Assembly: GCF_024707105.1 (NCBI RefSeq)
Contig: NZ_JANQAJ010000013.1
Location: forward strand, 186,001 to 250,000
Length of the DNA stretch: 64,000 nucleotides
Source of the DNA: Devosia ginsengisoli
Lineage (GTDB): Bacteria; Pseudomonadota; Alphaproteobacteria; Rhizobiales; Devosiaceae
Direction: 5' to 3'
The number at the start of each line of letters is the position of its first letter. Within the stretch, counting starts at the first letter, position 1. A model generated the notes under the pieces. That model saw only the letters and a program-made list of their open reading frames with translations, did not search any database and was not told where the DNA came from. The position numbers and the translations under genes were made by a program. Below, piece after piece: positions 17,019 through 27,493 of the stretch.

Positions 17019-19157
17019 CTAGTTCAAAAACACCGTCACCGTATCGGCCTGGCCCGCGGCATCTACCACGGACAGGGTGACAAAGCCCGGTCCGTCGGGT
17101 TCCCACAGGCTCTGGCGGGCGAATTCGGGGCGGCCGAAGGGGGCGCCGTTGGCGAAGAAGATGAAGGGTGGCACCCCATTGCGCACCTTGACCATCAGCG
17201 GGGAGATGTCACCCGCCGCCAGGCCGAGATCGACATCGACGCCATCGGCCGGAAAGGCGATTTCGGGCGCAGCGACGCGGGCGACCATATCTTCGTTGGG
17301 GTGACGGAAGCGGCGCAAAGGCATCGGCAATTCGCTGTTGGAGGCAAAGAGCACGCCCTGCGGCGCCCGGGGCAGCGGCGCCTTGCGATTGCCGAGGCGG
17401 TCGAAGGCCTCGAACAAGATTGGCGCGGCGCCGGTAATGCCTGATAGCCCCGGCACCGGGGCGCCATCGGGCCGCCCGACCCAGACGCCGATGACCGTCT
17501 TGCCATCGAAGCCGATGGCCCAGCCGTCGCGATAGCCATAGGACGTGCCGGTCTTGTAGGCGATGCGGCCGGGCGAGCCGTTGAGCGGCGGCGGCACGTC
17601 GGCGAGAATGTCGGACACATACCAGGCCGAAACCGGATCCAGCACCGGCGCAGCGATTTCGGCTGATGGTGCCGGCCCGATCCCGTCATAGAGCCGGATC
17701 GGCTTGCCGCCATTGCCGATGGCGGCATAGACGGAGACGAGGTCGCGCAGGGTGATGCCGACGCCGCCAAGGCCCACGGCGAGGCTCGGCGCGGTATTGA
17801 TCGGCAGGCGCGGATCGGCATGGGCGCGGCGCAGGCGGGATACCAGGCGCGCCGGACCGACCGCATCGAGCACCACCACGGCGGGGATGTTGAGCGACTC
17901 CGTCAGCGCGTCGTGGATGGTCACCGTGCCCCGGCTGAAGCCGTCGAAATTGACCGGGACATAGGCGCCGAAGGCGGTGGGGCGGTCCTCGATGAGACTT
18001 TCGGGATGGGCCAGGCCCAGCTCGAAAGCCAAGCCGTAGATCAGCGGCTTGAGGGTCGAGCCGGGCGAGCGGATGGCATTGGTCATGTCGACGAAGCCGG
18101 CGCTCTGGATAGAGAACAGGCCCGCCGAACCGACCGAGGCGAGAACTTCGCCGCTGGCGATATCGGCGGCGACGATGGCGACGGATACTTTGGGATCGAT
18201 CAGCCTGGCACGGCCGGCAGCGAGATGCTCCAGCGCATCCTGCAGGCGCTTGTCCACGGTCAGCTCGATCGCTCGCGCCGTGGGTTGTGCTCGCACCGCC
18301 TGCGCGGCCATATGCGCCGCCAGCATCGGAAATTCCCGCCTTCCGGTAGGCACCGGTTCGCGCTTGGCGACCAGGGCGTCTTCCGGCGGCAGGGCGCCAG
18401 TTGCCACCAGCCGGTCCAGCACCATGTCGCGGCTGCGCTCGGCGGCGACGGGATCGCGGTCGGGACGGCGTGCTTCGGGTGATTGCGGCAAGGCCACCAG
18501 CAGGGCGGCCTCGGCGATGGTCAGCCGTCCAGGCTCCTTGCCGAAATAGGCCAGGGTCGCCGCGCGAATGCCCTCGATATTGCCGCCATAGGGAGCCAGG
18601 GTGAGGTAGAGATCGATGATCTCATCCTTGCTGAGCTCGTGTTCCAGCCTGTCGGCATGCACCATCTGGCGCAGCTTGCCCCAGATATCGCGCGTCGGCT
18701 CGCCCTCGATCAGCCGCGCCACCTGCATGGTGAGCGTCGAGCCGCCGGAGACGACGCGACCGGCCATGACGAACTGCCCGGCAGCGCGCAGCATGGAGCT
18801 CCAGGCAATACCACTATGCTCGGCAAAGCCGCGGTCCTCATAGGCAATGAGCATCTGGATGAAGCGCGGATCGACGGCGGTGCGATCCACCGGCAAGCGC
18901 CAGCGGCCGTCGCCGGTGGTGAACGGACGGAGTAGCATACCATTGCGATCGGTGACGGCGACGGAAACCGGCAACGTCGCTACGTCGGGCGTCGGCGGCA
19001 GCGTACCGGCAATGCCTGATAGCATGGAATTAAGCTGGATGGCGCCCGCGGCCGCAACGACGAACACGCCGAAACCCGCAAGCGTCAGCCACCGCGCCAA
19101 TCCCTTCCGGGAGCGGCGCGGCTGCGGTTCGGGTGCGGCTGCCTCAACCCCGCTCAT
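17019..19157 (-). CDS. pbpC: Penicillin-binding protein 1C
   Basis: Transglycosylase AYEDRGFAEHSGI, GGSTLTMQVAR; transpeptidase SPGSTLKP, YKTGTSYGYRD; C-terminal BiPBP-like domain. Start overlaps stop of upstream gene (ATGA). Confidence 0.93.
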   Translation of the reverse strand: MSGVEAAAPEPQPRRSRKGLARWLTLAGFGVFVVAAAGAIQLNSMLSGIAGTLPPTPDVATLPVSVAVTDRNGMLLRPFTTGDGRWRLPVDRTAVDPRFIQMLIAYEDRGFAEHSGIAWSSMLRAAGQFVMAGRVVSGGSTLTMQVARLIEGEPTRDIWGKLRQMVHADRLEHELSKDEIIDLYLTLAPYGGNIEGIRAATLAYFGKEPGRLTIAEAALLVALPQSPEARRPDRDPVAAERSRDMVLDRLVATGALPPEDALVAKREPVPTGRREFPMLAAHMAAQAVRAQPTARAIELTVDKRLQDALEHLAAGRARLIDPKVSVAIVAADIASGEVLASVGSAGLFSIQSAGFVDMTNAIRSPGSTLKPLIYGLAFELGLAHPESLIEDRPTAFGAYVPVNFDGFSRGTVTIHDALTESLNIPAVVVLDAVGPARLVSRLRRAHADPRLPINTAPSLAVGLGGVGITLRDLVSVYAAIGNGGKPIRLYDGIGPAPSAEIAAPVLDPVSAWYVSDILADVPPPLNGSPGRIAYKTGTSYGYRDGWAIGFDGKTVIGVWVGRPDGAPVPGLSGITGAAPILFEAFDRLGNRKAPLPRAPQGVLFASNSELPMPLRRFRHPNEDMVARVAAPEIAFPADGVDVDLGLAAGDISPLMVKVRNGVPPFIFFANGAPFGRPEFARQSLWEPDGPGFVTLSVVDAAGQADTVTVFLN

Positions 19158-22100
19158 GGTCCGGTCGGTGTGACCTCGATGGCACCGGCGGCGGTGTTCG
19201 CCCGGAATTCGGGGCGATACATGTCTTCCACCGTTGCGCCGGGCAGCACGAATGTGCCGGGCGACACGGCGCGCACCAGATAGGCGGTGGTGAAGGTGCC
19301 GGTTTGATCGAAATAGCGGAAGGCGGCGACATACTGGTCGGTCCGCGATTCCACATGGGTTGCCGCATTGAGTTCGAGCCAACTGAAATCGGCTACGCCG
19401 CTGCCGGCGGAGAGGTCCGGATTTTCGATCTCGAAGCCCGCAGGCAGCGGATCGGCCAGGAGATACTGGCCCGAACCCAGGTTTTGCGGCCGCACTGTCA
19501 GCACCACGACGAGGCGATCATTCTGCGCAATGGGCGCCGCCTGCGGGTCGACCGGCGTGCCATCGGGCAGGAAATATTCGCGGGCGATGGTGAAGCCATC
19601 GCTGGTGGCACGCGGCGGCGTGATCGGATAGCCGGTCACGGTCACCTTCGCCTCGGTATCGGCAGCGCCAGTATTGGCGATCTCGACCGTTTCGAAACCG
19701 GTCTGATCGTAGCGCCGATAGACCTGGCCCGTGAGGGCTTCGCCATCGAGCGTGATCGAGCCATCAGTGCTGGAGGCGCCGAGTGCTGCTGCGGCCATGA
19801 GGGTCCAGCTATCTTCCTGCGTCGAGGTATAGCGCGCCCGGTCACGCAGCTTGGCCAGTTCATTGGCCAGTTCCGTAAGGTTGATACCAGCCGGCTTGAA
19901 CTCGGCGGCCAAGGCCAGCACGCCGGCATAGTCGCGCATGCGGCTGCCATAGTCGCCGCGATAGCGCTTGATGTTGTCGGGTGATTTAAGCCCGGCAATG
20001 GCTGCCTCGAAAGCGGATTTGGCGCGTGTCGGGTCGCCATAGAGCGCCAGCGCCGCCCCGAGTTGCGCCTGGGCTAGGGGCGAGCCGAAGGCATTGAGGC
20101 GCGCCTCGTGATAATAGCGCAGGTCGCCCATGGAGACCCGCCCAGCCCGGGCCAGATCGTAGAGCGCATAGGCGATGTCTTCGCCGCCATTGTCGAAGTC
20201 GGAGGCGTAGGACAACTGATTGGCCAGGTTGTCGAAGGCCATGGTCAGCGACTGTTCAGGCACGGCATAGCCGGCTGCCTTGGCGCGCAGCAGGAAGTCG
20301 GTGACATAGCCATCGAGCCACAGGTCGCCGCCATCGAATGGCCCCCAGAGGCCGAAGCCGCCATTGGAACTCTGCTTGGCGAGCAGGTTGGCGATGGCGT
20401 CCGTCACGGTCTGGTTGAGCTTGTCGTCGGTTGCGGTGCCTACCAGCTTGGCCACGTCGTTGAGGTAGAGCAGCGGCAAGGCGCGGCTCGAAACCTGCTC
20501 GGCACAGCCATAGGGGTAGCGGTCGAGCGCCAGCAGCAGACCGGGCACGTCGAGCCGGGCAATCGGCCCGATCGCCAGCGTCATGGCGCCGGTATCGGTC
20601 ATGTAGCTCTCGAAATAATCCGGACCGACGGTGATGCTCTCACCCGCCTTGATCGGCAGGACGCGGCTGGTGGTGACAGGTGCGCTGGTGGGCCGCACGC
20701 CGAGGAGGAGTTCCTTGGTCTGCGTGCTGCCGTCGGGCGCGGTGATGGTCAGCACAACCGGCCAGTCGCCGATCTGCATGCCGTTGAGCCTTAGATCGAG
20801 CGCGGTTCGCTCGCCCTGGGCCAGCTCGACATCGCTGTCCGCGGCCGGCGTGGCAATGCCCTCGCCGGTCGCCAGCGAAACGCCATAAGAGCCATCGGCG
20901 CCACCGACATTGTTGATTTCGACCAAGAGGCGCGACTCGTCGCCGACACGGAGGAAGCGCGGCGGGCTGAGGGTCACGACGACAGGATCACGGACGATCA
21001 CGTCGGCCGAGGCGTGGCCAACCGCAGTGTCGGTCCAGGCCATGGCCATGACGCGCACGGTGCCGGAGAAGTCCGGCATGTCGAAGGTGATGGTGGCCTT
21101 GCCGTCGGCATCGACCTCGACAATGCCCGAATGGAGGGCAACGAGAACCGAAGTCGGCGGCGGCGTGCCGGTGCGGGACGAACCACCGTCACCGCCCGAG
21201 CGCATGGCGCCGGACAGCCCCTGGGTCGGATCGATCAGCGAGCCATAGAGGTCGCGGATATCCATGCCGAGCTGACGCTGGCCGAAATACCAGCCATCCG
21301 GGTCAGGCACCTTGAAATTGGTGAGGTTGAGAATGCCCAGATCCACCGCGGCCACGGCCACATAGGCCTTTTGGCCGGCGGCCAGATTGCCCAGTTCCAC
21401 CGTGGTGGTGAAGCTCTGCCGCGGCAGGGTCACCTCGGGCGTATCGAGGCTCACGTCGAGCTTGCGGTCACCCGGCTCGACATCGGCGAAGGCCAGGCCC
21501 AAAGCCCGCGACGGCATGCGCTTTTCGGCAACGTCGGACGGGCGATAGAGAATGGCCGTCACATAGGCGCCGGGGCCCCATTCATCGGTCACTTCGAGCG
21601 GAACCGTAGTGCCGCCTTCAGGTACATCGACAGCCTGCATGGCGATGACGCGGTTGTCGATCACCATCACCAGCGCCGTGCCGGCAAATTGCGGGTCGAG
21701 CTTGAGCTGGGCGGTATCGCCCACCTTATAGCCGGGCTTGTCGAGCGCGACCTGCAAGGTGTCGGGCGTATCGCTGCCGGCATCGGCATAATAGTAGCCG
21801 GCATAGAATTCATAGCTGGACGAGGTCGCATCTGGCCCGCTGCTGTCCACCTCGACCCGGTAGCGGCCCCAATCGACATTGGTGCCGATCGTCGCCGGCC
21901 CGCCATCGGACGTGGCGGCGGTGCCGCTGGCGATTTCGCGCGTCGTGGTGATGGCTTCCCAGCGCCAGTTGCTGCCGGAGCGGTACCATTGGTAATGGGT
22001 CTCGACGCGCGAAATGCTCCAGTTGAGGTCGTCCTTGGCGACGGCTTCGCCGTCAGGTGACACGACGACGATATCGAAGCGAGCCTCGCTGCCCTCGGCG

Positions 22101-24649
22101 AGCCCGGACGCGTCGCTGAAGACCGGCTTGATGCCGATAAGGTCGCTATTGGCGAGCACCGGCCGGCTGATGCTGCGCTCGATGCTGCGCCCATTGGTAT
22201 CGACCAGGCGCATCAGCACCTGCGCCTGCAGCGGGCGCGTCGTGGCCTGCGGCTCGGGCAGCACGATCTCGGCTACGGCATGGCCGGTTTCATCGGTCGT
22301 GCCGACGACGCCCAGCGGCTCGCGATTGGTTTCGATCGTATCGTCCAGCCGGCCGAATGTGTAGCCGGGGAAATCCGGCAGGCTCGTTACCGGACGGATG
22401 ATGGCATCGGCCTCGATGGCGAGACCGGGCGCGGTGGCGCCATAGAGGTATTTGGCGTCGACATCGACTTCGGTCACCTCGCCGGTCGCCATCGGCGCAT
22501 CGGCAGCGCTGATCTCGAAGGCCAGCCGCTCGGGCTCGAAATCCTCCACGAGGAAACTGGTGCTCGACAGTGCTTCGGCCTTCGGATCGGCATAGAGCCG
22601 GGCCGTCCAGGAGCCGCGCATGGCCTCGGCGACCAGCGGCAAGGCCACGAAATAGCCACCAGCGCCTTCGTCGCTTAGCACCTGCCTGCTGGAAATAACG
22701 CCATCCGGGCGCTCGACTTCCAGGGTCAGCGGCAGGCCGGTGACTGCATTGGCGCGTTCGTCGCGCAGCAGAGCAGTGAGATAGACGGTTTCGCCGGGGC
22801 GATAGACACCACGCTCGGTGGTGGCGAAGATATCCAGCGGGCCGGGTGACGGCCGCCCTTCGACGCCACGATCGGTCAGGTCGAAGGCCGGGCGCGACAG
22901 GTCGAGGAAGGCATAATCGCCATCGCCGGTCTCGGCGACCAGCAATTGCGGCGCCCTGCCCCCTTCGCCCCGCGCCAGGCCCGGCGCGAAGACCGCGCGG
23001 CCATCGGCATCGCTGGTGGTCTCGCCCAGGATTTCATTGTTGACCGCGACAAGGCGCACCTTGGCATCGGCAATCGGCTGCGCATCGGTGAGGCTGCGCA
23101 CGAAGGCATGCACGCCATCGTCGCCGGCAATGGTGGTGAGGCCCAGATCGGTGACGATGAACCACTGCGTGGCCACGCTGTCCCAATATTCGGTCTGCTC
23201 ATCCTTGATCTTGGCGGTGATGACATAGGCGCCGGCCTCCATCTGGCCGAGCGTTTCGGCCACGGGAATCGCCGTGGTGGTCAATTCATTGGGCTTGCCC
23301 CGCGCCAGATCGACTTCGCCGTTCCAGACCTGCTCACCCACGCGGCCGGCAATGTCCTCGGCGTCATATTCGGTCAGGCTTCCCTGGAAGATGCCGTCGC
23401 GCACGGCGGTTGCGATGGAACGGTCGCCCACGCGATAGATCATGACTTCGGCCACATCGGCATTGACCGAGGTGATCGGCAGCCCGCCACCCAGACCCGC
23501 CGGCATGACATAGGCATTGTTGGCAAAGCCGACAAAGGGCGAGCGATCCGGTATATAGATGTCGAGCACGACATCCTTGAGCAGTTCCTCGCCATCGACC
23601 GACGGCAGGCCGGCGCGCAGGCGAATGGCATAGCGCCCGCCATGCAGCAGGCCGCCAATGCAGATCTGATCCTGCTCGGGCTCGACGGAAGCCTGCGGCG
23701 TATCGGCGACGACCACGAACGCCGACAAATCGGTCGAGCCATAGGGCAATGGGTCGGAAAAGACCGCGCAGACGCGCGGCGAGGCGGCCTCGGCATCGAC
23801 GACGTGGTTGACCACGCGGAAGCCGTGCTGGGCGACGACACTATCGAGATGGGTGGCGACGGCCTCGTTTTCCGCCAGCTTCAGGCTCACCCGGTAGGTC
23901 GCGATGACCTCGCGCCACATTTCGCGATATTCCATCCCATTGGCCAAGGCAGCCAGGGCATCGGCGCGGTCCTGCGGCTCGCTGGCGCGCAGGAAGGCGT
24001 TCATGGCCGCCGAAGTGGCGAGGCGCGCCAGGTCGCCGCTATTGTCGCCTTCCGACAGACCCGCAACCGTTTCGGCTTGCGTCAGCGCCACCTGCGCCAG
24101 GGCCTGCCAGACCGCACGATCATTGGCATTGATGGCCAGGGCCTGCCGGTAGGCGGTGATGGCCGCGAGGGAATTGCCGGCCGCAGCGGCCTCCTCGGCG
24201 GAAGCCACCAAGTCGGCATAGGTGACCTTGGGCGGCGGCGCATCGGTCTGCGGCAGGCCACGGGCAAAGCTGCGCGCGGAATCGATGATGCTCTGGGCGG
24301 GGAACGGCAATTCGGCCTGGCGGACCGCTTCGATCACGGCCGGCGACGGCGCCCGGCTGACGCGGCCCGACACGGCACCGGCAAATTCGGTCTGCTCGCC
24401 GACCGCGCCCTTGAGGAAGCACCAGTTGGACTGGCTGTTGAAGGTGAAGGCACGGCAGATATTGTCGTCGGTGCAGGCCGCGGTGCAGGCATCGAGATCG
24501 GTATTGCGGATAATCGAATAATCGGAACCCGGCAGGTCGGTATCCTGCAGCAGCGTGACCTTGTGGTCAGCCGCCAGCGCCGGAGAGGCACCCAAGGCCA
24601 GAACCAGCGCCAGCCCCAGCGCGCGCATCTTCGAGATGACCTGCAGCAT
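19154..24649 (-). CDS. Alpha-2-macroglobulin family protein with N-terminal PAN/apple-like domain
   Basis: 1831 aa; thioester motif YPYGCAEQVSSRALP; N-terminal DTDLPGSDYSIIRNTDLDACTAACTDDNICRAFTFNSQSNWCFLK; adjacent to pbpC as in yfhM-pbpC pairs. Confidence 0.94.
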   Translation of the reverse strand: MLQVISKMRALGLALVLALGASPALAADHKVTLLQDTDLPGSDYSIIRNTDLDACTAACTDDNICRAFTFNSQSNWCFLKGAVGEQTEFAGAVSGRVSRAPSPAVIEAVRQAELPFPAQSIIDSARSFARGLPQTDAPPPKVTYADLVASAEEAAAAGNSLAAITAYRQALAINANDRAVWQALAQVALTQAETVAGLSEGDNSGDLARLATSAAMNAFLRASEPQDRADALAALANGMEYREMWREVIATYRVSLKLAENEAVATHLDSVVAQHGFRVVNHVVDAEAASPRVCAVFSDPLPYGSTDLSAFVVVADTPQASVEPEQDQICIGGLLHGGRYAIRLRAGLPSVDGEELLKDVVLDIYIPDRSPFVGFANNAYVMPAGLGGGLPITSVNADVAEVMIYRVGDRSIATAVRDGIFQGSLTEYDAEDIAGRVGEQVWNGEVDLARGKPNELTTTAIPVAETLGQMEAGAYVITAKIKDEQTEYWDSVATQWFIVTDLGLTTIAGDDGVHAFVRSLTDAQPIADAKVRLVAVNNEILGETTSDADGRAVFAPGLARGEGGRAPQLLVAETGDGDYAFLDLSRPAFDLTDRGVEGRPSPGPLDIFATTERGVYRPGETVYLTALLRDERANAVTGLPLTLEVERPDGVISSRQVLSDEGAGGYFVALPLVAEAMRGSWTARLYADPKAEALSSTSFLVEDFEPERLAFEISAADAPMATGEVTEVDVDAKYLYGATAPGLAIEADAIIRPVTSLPDFPGYTFGRLDDTIETNREPLGVVGTTDETGHAVAEIVLPEPQATTRPLQAQVLMRLVDTNGRSIERSISRPVLANSDLIGIKPVFSDASGLAEGSEARFDIVVVSPDGEAVAKDDLNWSISRVETHYQWYRSGSNWRWEAITTTREIASGTAATSDGGPATIGTNVDWGRYRVEVDSSGPDATSSSYEFYAGYYYADAGSDTPDTLQVALDKPGYKVGDTAQLKLDPQFAGTALVMVIDNRVIAMQAVDVPEGGTTVPLEVTDEWGPGAYVTAILYRPSDVAEKRMPSRALGLAFADVEPGDRKLDVSLDTPEVTLPRQSFTTTVELGNLAAGQKAYVAVAAVDLGILNLTNFKVPDPDGWYFGQRQLGMDIRDLYGSLIDPTQGLSGAMRSGGDGGSSRTGTPPPTSVLVALHSGIVEVDADGKATITFDMPDFSGTVRVMAMAWTDTAVGHASADVIVRDPVVVTLSPPRFLRVGDESRLLVEINNVGGADGSYGVSLATGEGIATPAADSDVELAQGERTALDLRLNGMQIGDWPVVLTITAPDGSTQTKELLLGVRPTSAPVTTSRVLPIKAGESITVGPDYFESYMTDTGAMTLAIGPIARLDVPGLLLALDRYPYGCAEQVSSRALPLLYLNDVAKLVGTATDDKLNQTVTDAIANLLAKQSSNGGFGLWGPFDGGDLWLDGYVTDFLLRAKAAGYAVPEQSLTMAFDNLANQLSYASDFDNGGEDIAYALYDLARAGRVSMGDLRYYHEARLNAFGSPLAQAQLGAALALYGDPTRAKSAFEAAIAGLKSPDNIKRYRGDYGSRMRDYAGVLALAAEFKPAGINLTELANELAKLRDRARYTSTQEDSWTLMAAAALGASSTDGSITLDGEALTGQVYRRYDQTGFETVEIANTGAADTEAKVTVTGYPITPPRATSDGFTIAREYFLPDGTPVDPQAAPIAQNDRLVVVLTVRPQNLGSGQYLLADPLPAGFEIENPDLSAGSGVADFSWLELNAATHVESRTDQYVAAFRYFDQTGTFTTAYLVRAVSPGTFVLPGATVEDMYRPEFRANTAAGAIEVTPTGP

Positions 24650-24761
24650 CGTTGCCCTCCCAAGCTCAACGCCACCATATGGACGCGAAGCTGGGGCGGA
24701 AACAAGGCCACAAAGAATATTGAATTGCCTGCAGATTGATGCTGGCAGGCCGCTAAAGAAG

Positions 24762-24788
24762 AAAGGCCCGCATCTATTGCGGGCCTTT
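24762..24788 (-). terminator. Terminator downstream of dksA
   Basis: aaaggcccgcatctattgcgggccttt hairpin, T-rich on both strands. Confidence 0.75.
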
Positions 24789-24806
24789 CTCTATATCGCC
24801 GGGTTC

Positions 24807-25226
24807 CTACTCGTCCCGGTACACTTTTTCGCGGCGTTCGTGCATTTCCTGGGCTTCCAGGCTCAGCGTGGCGATGGGCCTTGCATCGAGCCGGGCGATG
24901 CCGATGGGATCGCCCGTTTCCTCGCAATAGCCATAGGTGCCGTCATCGATGCGCTTCAGGGCGGCGTCGATCTTGGAGATCAGCTTGCGCTGCCGGTCGC
25001 GGGTGCGCAGCTCAAGGGAACGATCGCTCTCGGAACTGGCCCGATCGGCCATATCAGGGTGATTCTGGCTCTCTTCCTGCAGGTTTTCGAGGGTTTCCCG
25101 GCTCTCGCGGAGAATGTCGTCCTTCCAGGCGTTGAGCTTTGCCCGGAAATACTCCCGCTGGCGCGGATTCATGAACGGCTCGTTGTCACTGGGCCGGTAT
25201 TCAATCACTTCTGCAACCGAAGACAT
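24807..25226 (-). CDS. dksA: RNA polymerase-binding protein DksA
   Basis: FMNPRQREYFRAKLNAWKDDILRES, YGYCEETGDPIGIARLDARPIATLSLEAQEMHERREK. Confidence 0.93.
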   Translation of the reverse strand: MSSVAEVIEYRPSDNEPFMNPRQREYFRAKLNAWKDDILRESRETLENLQEESQNHPDMADRASSESDRSLELRTRDRQRKLISKIDAALKRIDDGTYGYCEETGDPIGIARLDARPIATLSLEAQEMHERREKVYRDE

Positions 25227-25379
25227 CAGCAGACTCAACTCCAATGCACCCCTAAGGCGGCCTATATATGCGCGTCGACCTCACCGGGCAAGCGTTCAAA
25301 AGTGGCGCTGCTTAACACGGGAAAGCCTCGGCGCGTCAGGCGCATAGCACAGTATTGACAACATTTTGATGATCGGGGC

Positions 25380-25801
25380 TCACGCCGAGGGGAAACGCCC
25401 GAACTTGGCCAGTTCCACGCGCACCCGCAGCTCGATGTCATCGAGCACCGCATCGAGACCCGGCAGCGAGTGCTCGCGCGCCTCCGACAGCATCGCCACC
25501 ATGCTGTCCAGCCGGTCGGCACTGATCCGGCCAACCAGCAGATCCGCCTTGATATCGTCGAGCAGGTCGAGCAGCGAGGCGCCGCGACGCACCGCCTTCT
25601 TCCGGCCGGTCAACGGGCCGTCCACGGCCTGCAACGCCAGGATGGCGTCGATCCCGCCGGTGGCTTGCATAGGCACATTGCCCGCCACCCGCGCCGGGGC
25701 GCATTGCCGCCGGCCGGCACGAAATCCGCACCCGAGCCGGAACGGCCGATACCGCTGCCGCGGCCGGCGCCCGTCGTTCGATTGGTGGTTTCGATGCGCA
25801 A
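25380..25801 (-). CDS. fliX: Flagellar assembly regulator FliX (frame broken by one base)
   Basis: RIETTNRTTGAGRGSGIGRSGSGADFVPAGGNAP continues in another frame as ARVAGNVPMQATGGIDAILALQ...; divergent from flgI. Probable TTG start. Confidence 0.8.
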
Positions 25802-25832
25802 GGCTGGACTCAAATCACTTTGCTGCCGTCAC

Positions 25833-25847
25833 CGGCAAAATCTGCCG
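25833..25847. promoter_or_regulatory. FlbD/ftr-like palindrome
   Basis: CGGCAAAATCTGCCG; a related site CGGCAAGAATTGCTC lies at 25876-25890. Confidence 0.55.
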
Positions 25848-25854
25848 CCAGCCG

Positions 25855-25869
25855 TTAACAAGGCATTAA
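25855..25869. promoter_or_regulatory. Perfect CtrA-like box TTAA-N7-TTAA
   Basis: ttaacaaggcattaa in the fliX/flgI divergent region. Confidence 0.65.
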
Positions 25870-25975
25870 CGAACCCGGCAAGAATTGCTCACCACGTCCG
25901 CTTGACGAGCCAAACCCGGTTTGAAACATCCAAAATATCCTTGAATCCCAAGGCACTGCCGCTACCGGATCAAAC

Positions 25976-25991
25976 TGGCACGGTTTTCGCA
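25976..25991 (+). promoter_or_regulatory. Sigma-54-like promoter upstream of flgI
   Basis: TGGCACGGTTTTCGCA versus TGGCACG-N4-TTGCW. Confidence 0.75.
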
Positions 25992-26049
25992 ATGTGACCG
26001 TCGAACGCTGCGCCATGGGGATGGAGCGGCCAGACGACGGGGATGCCGG

Positions 26050-27173
26050 ATGACCAAATCGCTGCTGCACAGGCTGATCGCGGGACTGCTCACCATGACA
26101 ATGGTGTTGCTGCCTGCCATTGAAGCGCAGGCCGCCTCCGCCCGTATCAAGGATATCGTGAATTTCGAGGGCGTGCGCGAGAACCAGTTGGTCGGCTATG
26201 GCCTGGTGGTCGGGCTCAACGGCACCGGCGACAGTCTCAACAACTCCCCGTTCACCAAGCAGTCCCTGCAATCCATGCTGGAGCGGCTGGGCGTCAACAC
26301 CGCCGGCGAGAATGTCCGCACCGCCAATGTGGCGGCGGTGATGGTCACCGCCAATCTGCCCCCTTCGCCACCCAGGGCTCGCGCATGGATGTGTCGGTCG
26401 CCGCACTTGGTGATGCCGATAGCCTGCAGGGCGGCACATTGCTGGTGACCCCGCTGCTCGGCGCCGATGGCGAGGTCTACGCCATCGCCCAGGGCCCGGT
26501 TTCCATCAACGGCTTCAAGGCCCAGGGCGACGCCGCCACCATCATTTCCGGCGTGCCGACCACCGGCCGCATTTCCTCCGGCGCCCTGATCGAGCGCGAG
26601 ATCGACTTCCATCTCGGCAGCCAGACCTCCTTGCGCCTGGCCCTGCGCAACCCGGACCTCACCACGGCGCGCCGCATCGCGCTGGCCGTCAACGACTTCA
26701 TCGGCGCCCCCACGGCAACGCCGGAAGACCCGGCCACGGTGCGCCTCACCCTGCCCTATGGCTTCAACGGCAATATTGTCGACCTGCTGACCGATATCGA
26801 ACAGTTGATGGTCCAGACCGACCAGACGGCCAAGATCGTCATCGACGAGAATTCCGGCATCATCGTCATGGGCAAGGATGTGCGCGTGTCGAGCGTGGCG
26901 GTGGCACAATCCAACCTCACCGTCACCATCGCCGAAAATCCCACCGTGGTTCAGCCCAATCCACTGAGCCTGGGCGTCACCGCGGTCGAGCCCAATACCA
27001 ACCTCAATGCCAACCTGTCGGAAAGCGCCCTGTCGGTCGTCAATGAATCCGTGTCGCTGCAGGAACTGGTCGATGGGCTCAATGCCCTGGGCATTTCCCC
27101 GCGCGACCTGATCGCCATTCTTCAGGCGATCAAGGCCACCGGCGCGTTGCAGGCCGAAATCGAGGTGCTGTAA
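26050..27173 (+). CDS. flgI: Flagellar P-ring protein FlgI (frame broken by one base)
   Basis: [32 protein letters not shown]... VMVTANLPP then, in another frame, [31 protein letters not shown]; break at C5 run 26359-26363. Confidence 0.95.
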
Positions 27174-27493
27174 TGTTCGTCAATAACAATACGCAGCCAG
27201 GATCGACGCTTACCCCGGCCCAGATCGCCAGGGTCCGCCACCAGGCCGAAGAACTCGAAGGTGTGTTCCTCAACACGCTGACCAAGGAACTCTTCTCGTC
27301 CATCAAGACCGATGCCAGCGTCATGGGCGGCGGGTTCGGGGAAGAAACCTGGCGATCCATGCAGTCCGAACAGCTCGCCGCGACCATGGCGCAGAATGGT
27401 GGGCTGGGCATCGCCGAACAACTCCTGCCCGACCTGCTCGCCATGCAGGAAGCGGCCAATAACCAGAACATTTTGCCCGGAGCCTATAAATGA
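27173..27493 (+). CDS. FlgJ-like rod-binding protein
   Basis: RHQAEELEGVFLNTLTKELFSSIKTDASVMGGGFGEETWRSMQSEQLAATMAQNGGLGIAEQLLPDL. Confidence 0.88.
   Translation: MFVNNNTQPGSTLTPAQIARVRHQAEELEGVFLNTLTKELFSSIKTDASVMGGGFGEETWRSMQSEQLAATMAQNGGLGIAEQLLPDLLAMQEAANNQNILPGAYK

Noticed and set aside
22946-24739. 597-aa plus-strand ORF
   Set aside because: Antisense to the alpha-2-macroglobulin gene.
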